DNA from: Rhizobium sp. WYCCWR10014
Lineage (GTDB): Bacteria; Pseudomonadota; Alphaproteobacteria; Rhizobiales; Rhizobiaceae
Assembly (NCBI RefSeq): GCF_001657485.1
Contig: NZ_LXFU01000025.1
Coordinates: 233,561 to 297,560 of the forward strand
Direction of reading: 5' to 3'
DNA: 64,000 bases
The notes below the pieces were generated by a model. That model made no database searches. It saw only the letters and a program-made list of their open reading frames with translations, and was not told the DNA's origin. Positions 52,311 through 61,173 of the stretch are shown piece after piece. The translations under genes were made by a program, and so were the position numbers. The stretch's first letter is position 1. Each line of letters begins with the position of its first letter.

Positions 52311-53345
52311 ATGAACACCTTCAAGCTCACCGTTGCCGCGCTCGCTGCAACCGCTGCTTTCGCTGGCGCCGCCGTCGCCCGCGACCAGATTCAGATCGCT
52401 GGTTCGTCCACCGTCCTGCCTTACGCAAAGATCGTTGCCGAGTCCTTCGGCGAAACCTTCACCAACTTCAAGACGCCGGTCGTCGAATCCGGCGGCTCGG
52501 GCGCTGGCCTGAAGGAATTCTGCAAGGGCGTTGGCGAAGACACCATCGATATTGCGAATTCCTCGCGTCCGATCAACAAGAACGAAGTGGAAGCCTGCAA
52601 GGCTGCCGGCGTAACCGACATCCAGGAAGTCAAGATCGGTTATGACGGTATCGTCTTCGCAACCGACGCTTCCAATGCTGATGTCGCCTACGTTCCTGCC
52701 GACATCTACAAGGCCCTCGCAGCTCAGGTCGTCGTCGACGGTAAGCTCGTCGCCAACCCCTACAAGAAGTGGTCGGAAGTCAATCCTAAGCTTCCGGCTG
52801 TTGATATTGCCGCCTATATCCCGGGCGAAAAGCACGGCACCCGCGAAGTCTTCGAACAGAACGTTCTCGCTGCCGGCTGCAAGGCCTCTGGCGCAACCGA
52901 CGTCATCGCCAAGGAAATCGCCGACAAGGCAGCCCAGGGCAAGGCCTGCGTCGCAGTCCGCAAGGACGGCGCTGCTGTCGACATCGACGGCGACTATCCG
53001 GAAACCCTGGCGCGCATCGCCGCGAACAAGACCGGCGTCGGCGTATTCGGGCTTTCCTTCTATGAAAACAACGCCGACAAGCTCAAGGTTGCTTCGATGA
53101 GCGGTATCGTTCCGTCCACCGAAACGATCGCTGACGGCACATACCCGGTTTCCCGCCCGCTGTTCTTCTACGTCAAGAAGGCACATCTCGGCGCTGTTCC
53201 GGGCCTGAAGGAATACGTCAACTTCTTCGTATCCGACCAGATGATCGGCCCTGACAGCCCGCTCGTCGAATACGGCCTCGTTGCCGCTCCGGATGCCGAG
53301 CGCGAAGCGATCCGCAAGGACGTCGAAGCCGGCAAGGCTATGTAA
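52311..53345 (+). CDS. pstS: Phosphate-binding periplasmic protein PstS
   Basis: 344 residues with a signal peptide (MNTFKLTVAALAATAAFAGAAVA, cut before RDQIQ). The PstS core starts IQIAGSSTVLPYAKIVAE and continues with the phosphate-contact region VESGGSGAGLKEFCKGVG; the C-terminal part FFYVKKAHLG is as expected. It captures orthophosphate for PstCAB. RBS GGGAGA before the ATG. It is first of the pst operon and controlled by the Pho box upstream. Two hairpins and a T-run after its stop should make it more abundant than the downstream genes. Cysteines at about 72, 104 and 187-210 could form disulfides. Confidence 0.96.
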   Translation: MNTFKLTVAALAATAAFAGAAVARDQIQIAGSSTVLPYAKIVAESFGETFTNFKTPVVESGGSGAGLKEFCKGVGEDTIDIANSSRPINKNEVEACKAAGVTDIQEVKIGYDGIVFATDASNADVAYVPADIYKALAAQVVVDGKLVANPYKKWSEVNPKLPAVDIAAYIPGEKHGTREVFEQNVLAAGCKASGATDVIAKEIADKAAQGKACVAVRKDGAAVDIDGDYPETLARIAANKTGVGVFGLSFYENNADKLKVASMSGIVPSTETIADGTYPVSRPLFFYVKKAHLGAVPGLKEYVNFFVSDQMIGPDSPLVEYGLVAAPDAEREAIRKDVEAGKAM

Positions 53346-53353
53346 TGACCTTA

Positions 53354-53384
53354 GCCGGCGCGGTGCCTTTTGGCCCGCGCCGGC
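53354..53384 (+). other. Hairpin after pstS
   Basis: Perfect 10-bp stem GCCGGCGCGG / CCGCGCCGGC with an 11-nt loop, 8 bp past the pstS stop. No T-run follows it, so a role in stabilising the pstS transcript end is more likely than termination. Confidence 0.8.
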
Positions 53385-53454
53385 ATTGCTTATGTCCCTG
53401 CGCCGGCATGTCCGCTGCAGGGTTGGAATTCCTTCTCCATGATTGGAAGCTGAA

Positions 53455-53483
53455 GGCAGCTAATGAAGCTGCCGGGCTTTTTT
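53455..53483 (+). terminator. Terminator-like hairpin between pstS and pstC
   Basis: Stem GGCAGCT / AGCTGCC with a 5-nt loop, followed by GGGC and six T residues. It sits 28 bp before pstC inside the operon, consistent with partial termination to lower pstCAB expression. Confidence 0.75.
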
Positions 53484-53510
53484 GGGGCTATGGGCCTGGG
53501 GACGTAACGA

Positions 53511-54992
53511 ATGAGCACATCCATCATACTTTTGTGCCTTGTGGTGATCGGTGCCGCCGCCTATCTGGTCGCGCGCAACCGCGCCACGGCGCTTGCCGGA
53601 GGCAGGTCCTCCGCATTGCATTCACGGCCGGGCTATTACGGCGCCTATGCGGCGATCTGGGCAATTCTTCCCGCCTTGCTCGTCCTCTGCGTCTGGCTCT
53701 CCGTCAGCCCCGGCATCATCCAGTCCTCGGTTCGCGGCGCTTTCCCCGAGGACATCAGGGCTCAAGCCTCGGTCGAGCAGGATCTCGGCTATTCGACGGT
53801 GGCAACGGTTGCCCGCGGCCTGACGATGCTGACCTCGGATGAAGCTGCCGCGGTCGCCAACGATCCGGCTGCCCTGCAGGCCAAGCTCCTCGAAAAGGGT
53901 GTGCCGCTTGCCAGCCAGCCGCTGCCCTACATGCTCGACGCCGCCAAAAAGCTCAACGCCATGAGCATGACGAGCCGCATCGCCATGACGGCGATCGTCT
54001 TCGCTCTCGCCGTCGCCGGCGCCTTCTACGCGCTGCGTTCCATCGCGCCGCGCTTCCGCGCCCGCAACCGGGTCGAGCGCGTCATGCTCTGGGGCCTGCT
54101 GCTCGCCTCCTCGATCGCCATTCTGACGACGATCGGCATCGTGCTCTCCATGCTGTCAGAAGCCGCGCGCTTCTTTGCGGCCGTTCCCGCCATGGACTTC
54201 TTCTTCGGCACCGTCTGGGATCCGCGCTTTGCAGGCGCCGGCAGCTCGTCCTTCGGTCAGTTCGGCCTGATCCCGCTGCTGCTCGGCACGATTTATATCG
54301 GCCTGGTGGCCATGCTGGTCGCCGTGCCGGTCGGCCTCTTCGCCGCCATCTACATGGCCGAATACGCCTCGCCGAAGGTGCGTGGGGTCGCCAAGCCGCT
54401 CCTCGAAGTGCTCGCCGGCATTCCGACGATCGTCTACGGCTTCTTCGCGCTCGTCACCGTCGGCCCGTTCCTGCGCGATTTCTCCGCGCAGATCAGTGGC
54501 CTCCTGTCCGGTAACTACAGCAACTTCATCCAGGCGCAGAGCGTTCTGACGGCCGGCATCGTCATGGGCATCATGCTGATCCCTTACGTGTCCTCGCTGT
54601 CGGACGATATCATCACTGCCGTACCGCGGGCACTGCGTGACGGTTCGCTCGGTCTTGGCGCCACACGCTCCGAAACCATCAAGAAAGTGGTCTTGCCCGC
54701 AGCCCTTCCCGGCATCGTCGGCGCATTGCTGATGACCGCCTCGCGCGCCATCGGCGAAACCATGATCGTCGTGCTGGCCGCCGGTGTCGCCGCCCGCATC
54801 CAGATCAACCCCTTCGAGCCGATGACGACGGTGACCGTCAAGATCGTCAACCAGCTGACCGGCGACCTTGAGTTCACCTCGCCGCAGACCCTGGTTGCCT
54901 TTGCCCTTGGCATCACCCTGTTCTGCATCACGCTTTGCCTCAATATCTATGCGCTCTACATCGTGCGCAAATACCGGGAGCAGTACGAATGA
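53511..54992 (+). CDS. pstC: Phosphate ABC transporter permease PstC
   Basis: 493 residues against about 320 in E. coli, with an N-terminal region of about 200 residues bearing three extra spans and a soluble stretch before the normal permease domain. The BPD coupling loop is ALRDGSLGLGATRSETIKK. Clear GLVAMLVAVPVGLFAAIYMAEYASPKVRG and FLRDFSAQ segments support PstC. It works with PstA and PstB to import phosphate. The start at 53511 is an ATG after GGGGACGTAACG. Stop and pstA start overlap (ATGA), so the two are coupled. Confidence 0.93.
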   Translation: MSTSIILLCLVVIGAAAYLVARNRATALAGGRSSALHSRPGYYGAYAAIWAILPALLVLCVWLSVSPGIIQSSVRGAFPEDIRAQASVEQDLGYSTVATVARGLTMLTSDEAAAVANDPAALQAKLLEKGVPLASQPLPYMLDAAKKLNAMSMTSRIAMTAIVFALAVAGAFYALRSIAPRFRARNRVERVMLWGLLLASSIAILTTIGIVLSMLSEAARFFAAVPAMDFFFGTVWDPRFAGAGSSSFGQFGLIPLLLGTIYIGLVAMLVAVPVGLFAAIYMAEYASPKVRGVAKPLLEVLAGIPTIVYGFFALVTVGPFLRDFSAQISGLLSGNYSNFIQAQSVLTAGIVMGIMLIPYVSSLSDDIITAVPRALRDGSLGLGATRSETIKKVVLPAALPGIVGALLMTASRAIGETMIVVLAAGVAARIQINPFEPMTTVTVKIVNQLTGDLEFTSPQTLVAFALGITLFCITLCLNIYALYIVRKYREQYE

Positions 54993-56311
54993 CGGATATT
55001 GTTTCTCCCACATCAGGCGTCACCGTTTCCAAGGCGCCAGCGCGCCGCGATATCGGTATCAAGCGGCGCTACGCTGCCGAGCGCCGGTTCCAGGCCTATG
55101 GCATCGCCGCCATCACCTTCGGTCTCGTCTTCCTCTTCATCCTGCTGTGGACGGTGATCGGCAAGGGCTATACCGCCTTCCAGCAGACGGCGATCACCCT
55201 GCCGATCGAATTTTCCGAGAAGACAATCGACCCCAACAACAAGCGTGCGACCGACCCTTCGGTGCTGATCGCCGCCAACTACCCGGTTCTCCTGCGCGAC
55301 GCGATCGTCAAGCAGCTGAACGTCAATGCCGCAAGCCGTCCCGACGTGCGCGATGCATCCGCCATGCTCTCCAAGAGTGCGCCGATCCAGCTGCGCGACA
55401 TGGTGATCGCCGATCCGTCGATCATCGGCAAGACGGTCAATGTCACGGTGCTCGCCGACGCCAATGTCGACAGCGCCAACAAGGGCCAGATCGATCTCTC
55501 CGTCGATGAAAAGAACCGCAAGGTCAACGACAAGCAGGTCGGCTGGATGAACGAGCTGAAGGCGAGCGGCGCTCTCCACAAGCAGTTCAACACCGGCCTC
55601 TTCGTCAACGGCAATTCCAGCCGTCCGGAGGCCGCGGGCCTCGGCGTCGCCCTGATCGGCTCGCTCTACCTGATGCTGATCGTGCTTGTGCTGTCTCTGC
55701 CGATCGGCGTCGCCGCCTCGATCTATCTCGAGGAGTTCGCGCCGAAGAACAAGCTGACGGACCTGATCGAGGTCAACATCAACAACCTCGCCGCAGTCCC
55801 TTCGATCGTCTATGGTCTGCTCGGTCTTTCCGTCTTCATCAACTTCATCGGCCTGCCGCGCTCTGCTTCGCTGGTCGGCGGCCTGGTGCTGACGCTGATG
55901 ACACTGCCGACGATCATCATCGCGACGCGTGCGGCACTGCGCGCCGTGCCGCCGTCGATCCGCGCCGCAGCGCTCGGCCTCGGCGCTTCGAAAATGCAGA
56001 TGGTGTTCCACCATGTGCTGCCGCTCGCCATGCCCGGCATCCTCACCGGCACGATCATCGGCCTGGCGCATGCGCTCGGCGAAACCGCGCCGCTGCTCTT
56101 GATCGGCATGGTCGCCTTCGTCGCCAGCGCGCCGACGACACCGCTCGATCCCTCGACGGCTCTGCCTGTACAGGTCTATATGTGGGCCAACGAGGCCGAA
56201 CGTGCCTTCGTTGAGCGTACTTCGGGTGCCATCATCGTCCTGCTCCTGTTCCTGATCGTCATGAACATGGGCGCCATCCTCTTGCGTCGTCGCTTCGAGC
56301 GCCGCTGGTAA
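54989..56311 (+). CDS. pstA: Phosphate ABC transporter permease PstA
   Basis: 440 residues, also much longer than the 296 of E. coli. After one span (about 42-62) comes a 150-residue extracytoplasmic insert ([40 protein letters not shown]), then the permease domain with the coupling loop [21 protein letters not shown] and the end [14 protein letters not shown]. The ATG overlaps the pstC stop by 4 bp, at a weak ribosome site (GGGAGCAGTACGA), which fits translational coupling. The upstream in-frame ATG at 54935 lies within pstC and is unlikely. The insert's role is unknown. Confidence 0.92.
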   Translation: MTDIVSPTSGVTVSKAPARRDIGIKRRYAAERRFQAYGIAAITFGLVFLFILLWTVIGKGYTAFQQTAITLPIEFSEKTIDPNNKRATDPSVLIAANYPVLLRDAIVKQLNVNAASRPDVRDASAMLSKSAPIQLRDMVIADPSIIGKTVNVTVLADANVDSANKGQIDLSVDEKNRKVNDKQVGWMNELKASGALHKQFNTGLFVNGNSSRPEAAGLGVALIGSLYLMLIVLVLSLPIGVAASIYLEEFAPKNKLTDLIEVNINNLAAVPSIVYGLLGLSVFINFIGLPRSASLVGGLVLTLMTLPTIIIATRAALRAVPPSIRAAALGLGASKMQMVFHHVLPLAMPGILTGTIIGLAHALGETAPLLLIGMVAFVASAPTTPLDPSTALPVQVYMWANEAERAFVERTSGAIIVLLLFLIVMNMGAILLRRRFERRW

Positions 56312-56327
56312 ACGGAGTTACAAGATC

Positions 56328-57143
56328 ATGAACATGTTGACGGAAGCTGCAGTTGAAAAGGCGCTGGATCAGAAGATGAGCAACGTCCCGTATAAGATGA
56401 TCGGAAAGGATGTCTCAGTATACTACGGCGAGAAGCGCGCGCTTTTCGATGTGAACCTGAACGTCCGCGAAAACACCGTAACCGCCCTGATCGGCCCGTC
56501 CGGCTGCGGCAAGTCGACCTTCCTGCGGAGCCTCAACCGCATGAACGACACGATCGACGGCTGCCGCGTCACCGGCAAGATCACGCTTGATACCGACGAT
56601 ATCTATGATCCCGATATTGACGTCGTCGAACTTCGCGCCCGCGTCGGCATGGTCTTCCAGAAGCCGAACCCGTTCCCGAAGACGATCTATGAAAACGTCT
56701 CCTACGGACCGCGCATCCATGGCCTTGCCAAGTCGAAGGCCGATCTCGACCAGATCGTCGAGACCAGCCTGCTGCGCGCCGGTCTCTGGAACGAGGTCAA
56801 GGACCGCTTGCACGAGTCCGGCACCGGCCTGTCGGGCGGTCAGCAGCAGCGCCTCTGCATTGCGCGTGCCGTCGCCGTCAGCCCTGAAGTCATCCTGATG
56901 GACGAACCCTGCTCGGCGCTCGACCCGATCGCCACTGCCAAGGTCGAGGAACTGATCCACGAGCTGCGCGAGAACTACACGATCGTCATCGTCACCCACT
57001 CCATGCAGCAGGCCGCGCGTGTCTCGCAGCGCACCGCCATGTTCCACCTCGGCAACCTCGTCGAGGAGAACGACACCGACAAGATGTTCACCAATCCCGA
57101 CGATCCGCGCACCCAGGACTACATCATGGGTCGCTTCGGTTGA
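56328..57143 (+). CDS. pstB: Phosphate ABC transporter ATPase PstB
   Basis: 271 residues with the PstB-type layout: Walker [20 protein letters not shown], the [17 protein letters not shown] signature, Walker [16 protein letters not shown] and H-loop [10 protein letters not shown]. The N-terminal tail (about 25 residues) is longer than usual and the ATG follows a GGAGTT-type site with 16 bp after pstA. It drives phosphate import at the cytosolic face. The C-terminal [18 protein letters not shown] is the family ending, and phoU starts 44 bp later. Confidence 0.96.
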   Translation: MNMLTEAAVEKALDQKMSNVPYKMIGKDVSVYYGEKRALFDVNLNVRENTVTALIGPSGCGKSTFLRSLNRMNDTIDGCRVTGKITLDTDDIYDPDIDVVELRARVGMVFQKPNPFPKTIYENVSYGPRIHGLAKSKADLDQIVETSLLRAGLWNEVKDRLHESGTGLSGGQQQRLCIARAVAVSPEVILMDEPCSALDPIATAKVEELIHELRENYTIVIVTHSMQQAARVSQRTAMFHLGNLVEENDTDKMFTNPDDPRTQDYIMGRFG

Positions 57144-57187
57144 TTTTGGCGACATCAAGCCTTCCCGTTATTCGAGGATAAAGCCCC

Positions 57188-57901
57188 ATGGCATCGACAC
57201 ATATTTTTTCTGCCTATGATGATGATTTGAAGTTCCTGTCCAGGCGGATTTCCGAAATGGGCGGCCTGGCCGAGCAGATGGTCGGCGAATCCGTGCGGGC
57301 GCTGGTCAACGGCGATACCGCGCTGGCGCAGAAGGTCATCTCGGACGATGTGATCCTCGATCACGCCGAACGCGAAATCGGCGACAAGGCGATCGTGACG
57401 ATCGCCCGCCGTCAGCCGATGGCCTCGGACCTGCGTGAAATCATGGGTTCGATCCGCATCGCCGCCGATCTCGAACGCGTCGGCGACCTCGGCAAGAACA
57501 CCGCCAAGCGCGTCATCGCCGTCCAAAGCACCGGCGTTCCCCGCAAGCTCGCCCGCGGCCTCGAGCATCTGTCCGAGCTGGCGCTCGTCCAGCTCAAGGA
57601 AGTGCTCGATGTCTACACCAATCGTTCAGCCGACAAGGCGAATGCGATCCGTGAACGCGACAACGAGATCGACGCGATGTACACCTCGCTGTTCCGCGAG
57701 CTTCTGACCTACATGATGGAAGATCCGCGCAACATCACCAGCTGCACGCATCTTCTCTTCTGCGCCAAGAATATCGAGCGCATCGGCGACCATGCCACCA
57801 ACATCGCCGAGACGATCTTTTACATGACGACCGGCGCACAGCCGGAAGGCGATCGTCCGAAGGATGACAGCGCCAACACCGTCGGCGCGGTCACGGAATA
57901 A
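57188..57901 (+). CDS. phoU: Phosphate transport/signalling protein PhoU
   Basis: 237 residues of two helical PhoU repeats: DDDLKFLSRRISEMGGLAEQM opens the first, and the second has RDNEIDAMYTSLFRELLTYMMEDP. Metal-binding ExxxD-type clusters appear in each (DHAEREIGDKA and RIGDHATNIAET). It represses the Pho response when phosphate is plentiful by linking PstSCAB to PhoR, and controls PstSCAB activity. It follows pstB within the operon; the ATG has GAGGATAAAGCCCC upstream. Confidence 0.95.
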   Translation: MASTHIFSAYDDDLKFLSRRISEMGGLAEQMVGESVRALVNGDTALAQKVISDDVILDHAEREIGDKAIVTIARRQPMASDLREIMGSIRIAADLERVGDLGKNTAKRVIAVQSTGVPRKLARGLEHLSELALVQLKEVLDVYTNRSADKANAIRERDNEIDAMYTSLFRELLTYMMEDPRNITSCTHLLFCAKNIERIGDHATNIAETIFYMTTGAQPEGDRPKDDSANTVGAVTE

Positions 57902-57922
57902 CCGCCCGCACAGCTAATTGCG

Positions 57923-57944
57923 TGCGCGCCCGTCCGGGCGCGCA
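57923..57944 (+). other. Hairpin between phoU and phoB
   Basis: GC-rich inverted repeat TGCGCGCCCG / CGGGCGCGCA with a 2-bp centre, 21 bp past the phoU stop. No T-run follows. It may set the phoB level relative to phoU. Confidence 0.6.
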
Positions 57945-58034
57945 AAGAGGTCGCAGCCAATTTCTGAATTTGCGCAGGATGGATTGCTTAAATCACCCCT
58001 GGTTTAAGGATCATGCGCGAGGAGACCGACACGC

Positions 58035-58718
58035 ATGATCCCGAGAGTTGCAGTTGTTGAAGACGAGGAAGCCCTCAGCGTGCTTCTTCGCTACAATCTC
58101 GAAGCGGAAGGCTTCGAGGTCGATACCATCCTTCGTGGCGACGAAGCCGAAATGAGGCTTCAGGAGCGCACGCCCGATCTTCTCATCCTCGATTGGATGC
58201 TGCCTGGCGTTTCCGGCATCGAGCTCTGCCGGCGCCTGCGCATGCGGCCGGAAACCGAGCGCCTGCCGATCATCATGCTGACGGCGCGCGGCGAGGAGAG
58301 CGAGCGCGTCCGCGGATTGTCGACGGGCGCCGACGATTATGTCGTCAAGCCCTTCTCGACCCCCGAGCTTGTTGCCCGTGTCAAGGCGATGCTGCGCCGC
58401 GCCCGTCCCGAAGTGCTGTCGACAGTGCTGAAATGTGGTGACATCGAGCTCGATCGAGAGACCCATCGCGTCCATCGCAAGACCCGCGAAGTCCGCCTCG
58501 GCCCCACCGAATTCCGCCTGTTGGAATTCCTGATGTCGTCGCCGGGCCGGGTCTTCTCCCGCTCGCAGCTTCTGGACGGCGTCTGGGGCCACGATATCTA
58601 TGTCGACGAGCGCACCGTCGACGTCCATGTCGGCCGCTTGCGCAAGGCGCTGAATTTCTCCAACATGCAGGACGTCATCCGCACCGTCCGCGGCGCCGGT
58701 TATTCGATGGAAGCCTGA
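58035..58718 (+). CDS. phoB: Phosphate regulon response regulator PhoB
   Basis: 227 residues. Receiver domain 1-125: acidic pocket VVEDEEALSVLL, phospho-acceptor in LLILDWMLPG, MLTARGEESERV and the lysine motif VVKPFSTPEL. OmpR-type winged helix 130-225: LGPTEFRLLEFLMSSPGRVFSRSQLLDGVWG and VHVGRLRKAL. It activates pst and other phosphate genes at Pho boxes and is phosphorylated by PhoR. It lies at the end of the pst operon after a 133-bp gap, with weak GAGGAGACCGAC as ribosome site. Confidence 0.96.
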   Translation: MIPRVAVVEDEEALSVLLRYNLEAEGFEVDTILRGDEAEMRLQERTPDLLILDWMLPGVSGIELCRRLRMRPETERLPIIMLTARGEESERVRGLSTGADDYVVKPFSTPELVARVKAMLRRARPEVLSTVLKCGDIELDRETHRVHRKTREVRLGPTEFRLLEFLMSSPGRVFSRSQLLDGVWGHDIYVDERTVDVHVGRLRKALNFSNMQDVIRTVRGAGYSMEA

Positions 58719-58763
58719 GGGCTTCCGTTCTGGTTGCTGACAAAGTCGCTCGTGCTAACGTCT

Positions 58764-58902
58764 GCCCCTCACCCTAACCCTCTCCCCGTAAACGGGGCGA
58801 GGGGACGTGCCCCGCGAAGGGTTGGCGGGGGAACGCAGAGGTCACGGCATATCCCCTTCTCCCCGCGCGCGGCGAGAAGGTGCCGGCAGGCGGATGAGGG
58901 GC
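58764..58902 (+). repeat. RIME-like palindromic element, copy 9 (full length)
   Basis: Forward full unit: CCCTCACCCTAACCCTC, hairpin CTCCCCGTAAACGGGGCGAG, the GCGGCATATCCC middle, second hairpin CTTCTCCCCGCGCGCGGCGAGAAG, and the GCCGGCAGGCGGATGAGGGG end. It lies between phoB and the gcrA terminator. Confidence 0.85.
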
Positions 58903-58927
58903 ACCCTCGCGAACCAATAAGCACAAA

Positions 58928-58951
58928 AAAACGGGCCACTCGGCCCGTTTT
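58928..58951 (-). terminator. Rho-independent terminator of gcrA
   Basis: Stem ACGGGCC / GGCCCGT with a 4-nt loop and A/T flanks. On the minus strand a run of T residues follows, 27 bp past the gcrA stop. The A-run on the other side makes it bidirectional, so it may also stop phoB transcription. Confidence 0.88.
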
Positions 58952-58977
58952 CTGCATTCTGACGATGGTCAGCCCGC

Positions 58978-59511
58978 TCAGCTGGCCCGCGCTGCCGCCC
59001 GGCGGCGTTCGTTGACCGGCTGGTAGGCAAGCTTCTGGTGATAGCTGCAATAAGGCGAATTGTCGGGGGACTCGCAGCCGCAGAAATGGAAGTCGTCCTT
59101 CAGCGGATCGCCGACCGGCCATTTGCAGGTGCGCTCGGTCAGTTCCGTCAGGCCGAGGCGGCGCGAAATCGGCACCACCACATTGCCTCTCGGCACGTAT
59201 TCCATTTCCTCGATCGTTTCGATCTCGATCTCTTCCTTCAGCATCGTCGCGCCCTGCTGGCGGGTAACGGTGCGGGTCGTGATCCGTGAGGCGTAGTTCG
59301 GTGCGCGCGGCGCCGATGTATTGCGCTTCGGCGTTCGCGCGGCGGTGCTGGTGCCGCCGGCCTTGGCACGGCCGGGAAGGCACAGCCGGTGCACTTTGCC
59401 GATGACCGCGTTTCGGCTGACACCGCCAAGTTGTGCCGCAATCTGGCTGGCGCTCAGTCCTTCGGCCCAGAGCTTCTTGAGTTTCTCGACCCGCTCGTCT
59501 GTCCAGTTCAT
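58978..59511 (-). CDS. gcrA: Cell-cycle transcriptional regulator GcrA
   Basis: 177 residues. The N-terminal GcrA DNA-binding region (1-45; WTDERVEKLKKLWAEGLSAS, then QIAAQLGGVSRNAVIGKVHRL) recognises methylated GANTC DNA and contacts RNA polymerase sigma-70 in the Caulobacter model. The C-terminal part has the cysteine/aromatic RNAP-contact cluster CKWPVG...FHFCGCESPDNSPYCSYH. The ATG at 59511 has GGAG at 9 bp; the longer frame to 59595 is not conserved. The upstream 420-bp gap to argD holds GANTC sites and a CtrA-like box, suggesting cell-cycle control. Confidence 0.95.
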   Translation of the reverse strand: MNWTDERVEKLKKLWAEGLSASQIAAQLGGVSRNAVIGKVHRLCLPGRAKAGGTSTAARTPKRNTSAPRAPNYASRITTRTVTRQQGATMLKEEIEIETIEEMEYVPRGNVVVPISRRLGLTELTERTCKWPVGDPLKDDFHFCGCESPDNSPYCSYHQKLAYQPVNERRRAAARAS

Positions 59512-59627
59512 GCCCTGTCTCCACCTTTTGCGTTGGTGATGGCAGAATCCCTCACCGTTGTCCCGGGAGCTCCGAAACAAGAAACGCTTGATCAATTTTG
59601 GTGACTAGTTCCGCCGCATGCAGTCTA

Positions 59628-59643
59628 GTAATTGATCTTTAAC
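59628..59643. promoter_or_regulatory. Near-consensus CtrA box in gcrA/argD region
   Basis: GTAA-N7-TTAAC, one mismatch from the CtrA consensus TTAA-N7-TTAAC. It lies 117-132 bp upstream of gcrA, within the 420-bp divergent gap 59512-59931; gcrA is CtrA-repressed in Caulobacter. Confidence 0.5.
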
Positions 59644-59656
59644 CTAGTGTGAGGCT

Positions 59657-59693
59657 GACTCCGTGACAAGAGTCGCATGAATCCGGATGAATC
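59657..59693. promoter_or_regulatory. Cluster of four GANTC (CcrM) sites
   Basis: GACTC at 59657, GAGTC at 59670, GAATC at 59679 and GAATC at 59689, within 37 bp, about 30 bp on the argD side of the CtrA-like box. Further GANTC sites are at 59545 and 59896. These are methylated by CcrM and bound by GcrA. Confidence 0.65.
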
Positions 59694-59931
59694 GAATTCG
59701 TAGTTTTCCCCAACTTGCTGCCCCTGCGTGGCATTTCTGCAATAATGCCTGTTGAAGACTGAAAATGCCGCTGTACACCCTTGCTGCATACGCTAAGGGC
59801 GCAGTTTTGTTGACATTGCAGCGCGAAAAGGAAATAGTGCCACTCGCCGCCGCAAGGCGGCATTTTTAATTTTTCGGGCCTGGTTTCCTTAGCCGGAGTC
59901 ATTGCCCGCCAACTTTGATGGAGATCGCGCC

Positions 59932-61131
59932 ATGGCTGAAGCCGCGCCGCTTTATGACACCTATTCTCGTGCCCCACTGCGGTTCGAGCGAGGCGAGGGC
60001 GTGTGGCTGATCACCGAAAGCGGCGAGCGATATCTCGATTTCGGCGCCGGCGTTGCCGTCACCTCCGTCGGCCACAGCAATCCGCATGTGGTCGGCGCGC
60101 TGAAGGAGCAGGCTGACAAGGTCTGGCACCTGTCGAACATCTATGAGATCCCCGGCCAGGAGCGTCTGGCAAAACGGCTGACGGAAGCCACCTTCGCCGA
60201 CAAGGTGTTCTTCACCAATTCGGGCGCCGAGGCGCTCGAATGCGCGATCAAGACGGCGCGCCGCTACCAGTTTTCCAAGGGCCATCCCGAGCGCTTCCAT
60301 ATCATCACCTTCGAAGGCGCCTTCCACGGACGGACGCTGGCGACGATCGCCGCCGGCGGCCAGGAGAAATATCTCGAAGGCTTCGGCCCCAAGGCGCCGG
60401 GTTTCGATCAGGTGGCTTTCGGCGATATCGAAGCGGTCCGTGCCGCAATCACCGAGGCGACGGCCGGCATCCTCATCGAGCCGGTGCAGGGCGAGGGCGG
60501 CGTCCGTCCTGCCACGCCTGAGTTCATGAAGGCGCTTCGCCAGCTCTGCGACGAGAACGGCCTGCTGTTGATCCTCGACGAGGTCCAGACCGGCGTCGGC
60601 CGCACCGGCAAGCTCTTCGCTCATGAATGGTCGGGCATCACGCCGGACATCATGGCTGTCGCCAAGGGCATCGGCGGCGGTTTCCCGCTCGGCGCCTGCC
60701 TTGCCACATCAGAGGCCGCCTCCGGCATGAAGGCCGGCACGCATGGCTCGACCTATGGCGGCAATCCGCTTGCCATGGCCGTCGGCAGCGCCGTGCTCGA
60801 CATCATCCTTGCCGATGGCTTCCTCCAGCAGGTGCGCGACGTAGCCCTTGTCTTCCGCCAGGGTCTCGCCTCGCTGAAGGATCGATATCCCGATGTGATC
60901 GAGGATATCAGGGGCGAGGGGCTTTTGCTCGGCATCAAGGCTGCGGTTCCCTCAGCCGAACTGCTGCAGGCGATCCGCGCCGCCCATCTGCTCGGCGTGC
61001 CCGCCGGCGACAATGTCATCCGCCTTCTTCCGCCGCTCGTGGTCACCGCCGAGGAAGCCCGCGAGGGCCTTGCCCGCGTCGAGCGCGCCGCCGAGAGCAT
61101 CCGCGCTTCCAAGGTCAAGAAGACGGCTTGA
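59932..61131 (+). CDS. argD: Acetylornithine aminotransferase
   Basis: 399 residues, PLP-dependent class-III aminotransferase converting N-acetylglutamate semialdehyde to N-acetylornithine. Motifs: [17 protein letters not shown] (94-112), FHGRTLA, the [22 protein letters not shown] substrate/PLP region and the Schiff-base lysine K245 in AVAKGIGGG. The ATG at 59932 has GGAGATCGCGCC upstream. argF follows after 42 bp, so the two arginine steps share a transcript. It may also act in lysine synthesis, as argD products do in many bacteria. Confidence 0.95.
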   Translation: MAEAAPLYDTYSRAPLRFERGEGVWLITESGERYLDFGAGVAVTSVGHSNPHVVGALKEQADKVWHLSNIYEIPGQERLAKRLTEATFADKVFFTNSGAEALECAIKTARRYQFSKGHPERFHIITFEGAFHGRTLATIAAGGQEKYLEGFGPKAPGFDQVAFGDIEAVRAAITEATAGILIEPVQGEGGVRPATPEFMKALRQLCDENGLLLILDEVQTGVGRTGKLFAHEWSGITPDIMAVAKGIGGGFPLGACLATSEAASGMKAGTHGSTYGGNPLAMAVGSAVLDIILADGFLQQVRDVALVFRQGLASLKDRYPDVIEDIRGEGLLLGIKAAVPSAELLQAIRAAHLLGVPAGDNVIRLLPPLVVTAEEAREGLARVERAAESIRASKVKKTA

Positions 61132-61173
61132 AGAAATTGCCGCCTTCGGGCGCAGCACAGGTAAGAAGACGAT

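Noticed and set aside
3739..58902. CRISPR-like array from the recurring repeat units
   Set aside because: Copies are kilobases apart, alternate in orientation and lack regular spacers; no cas gene is present.
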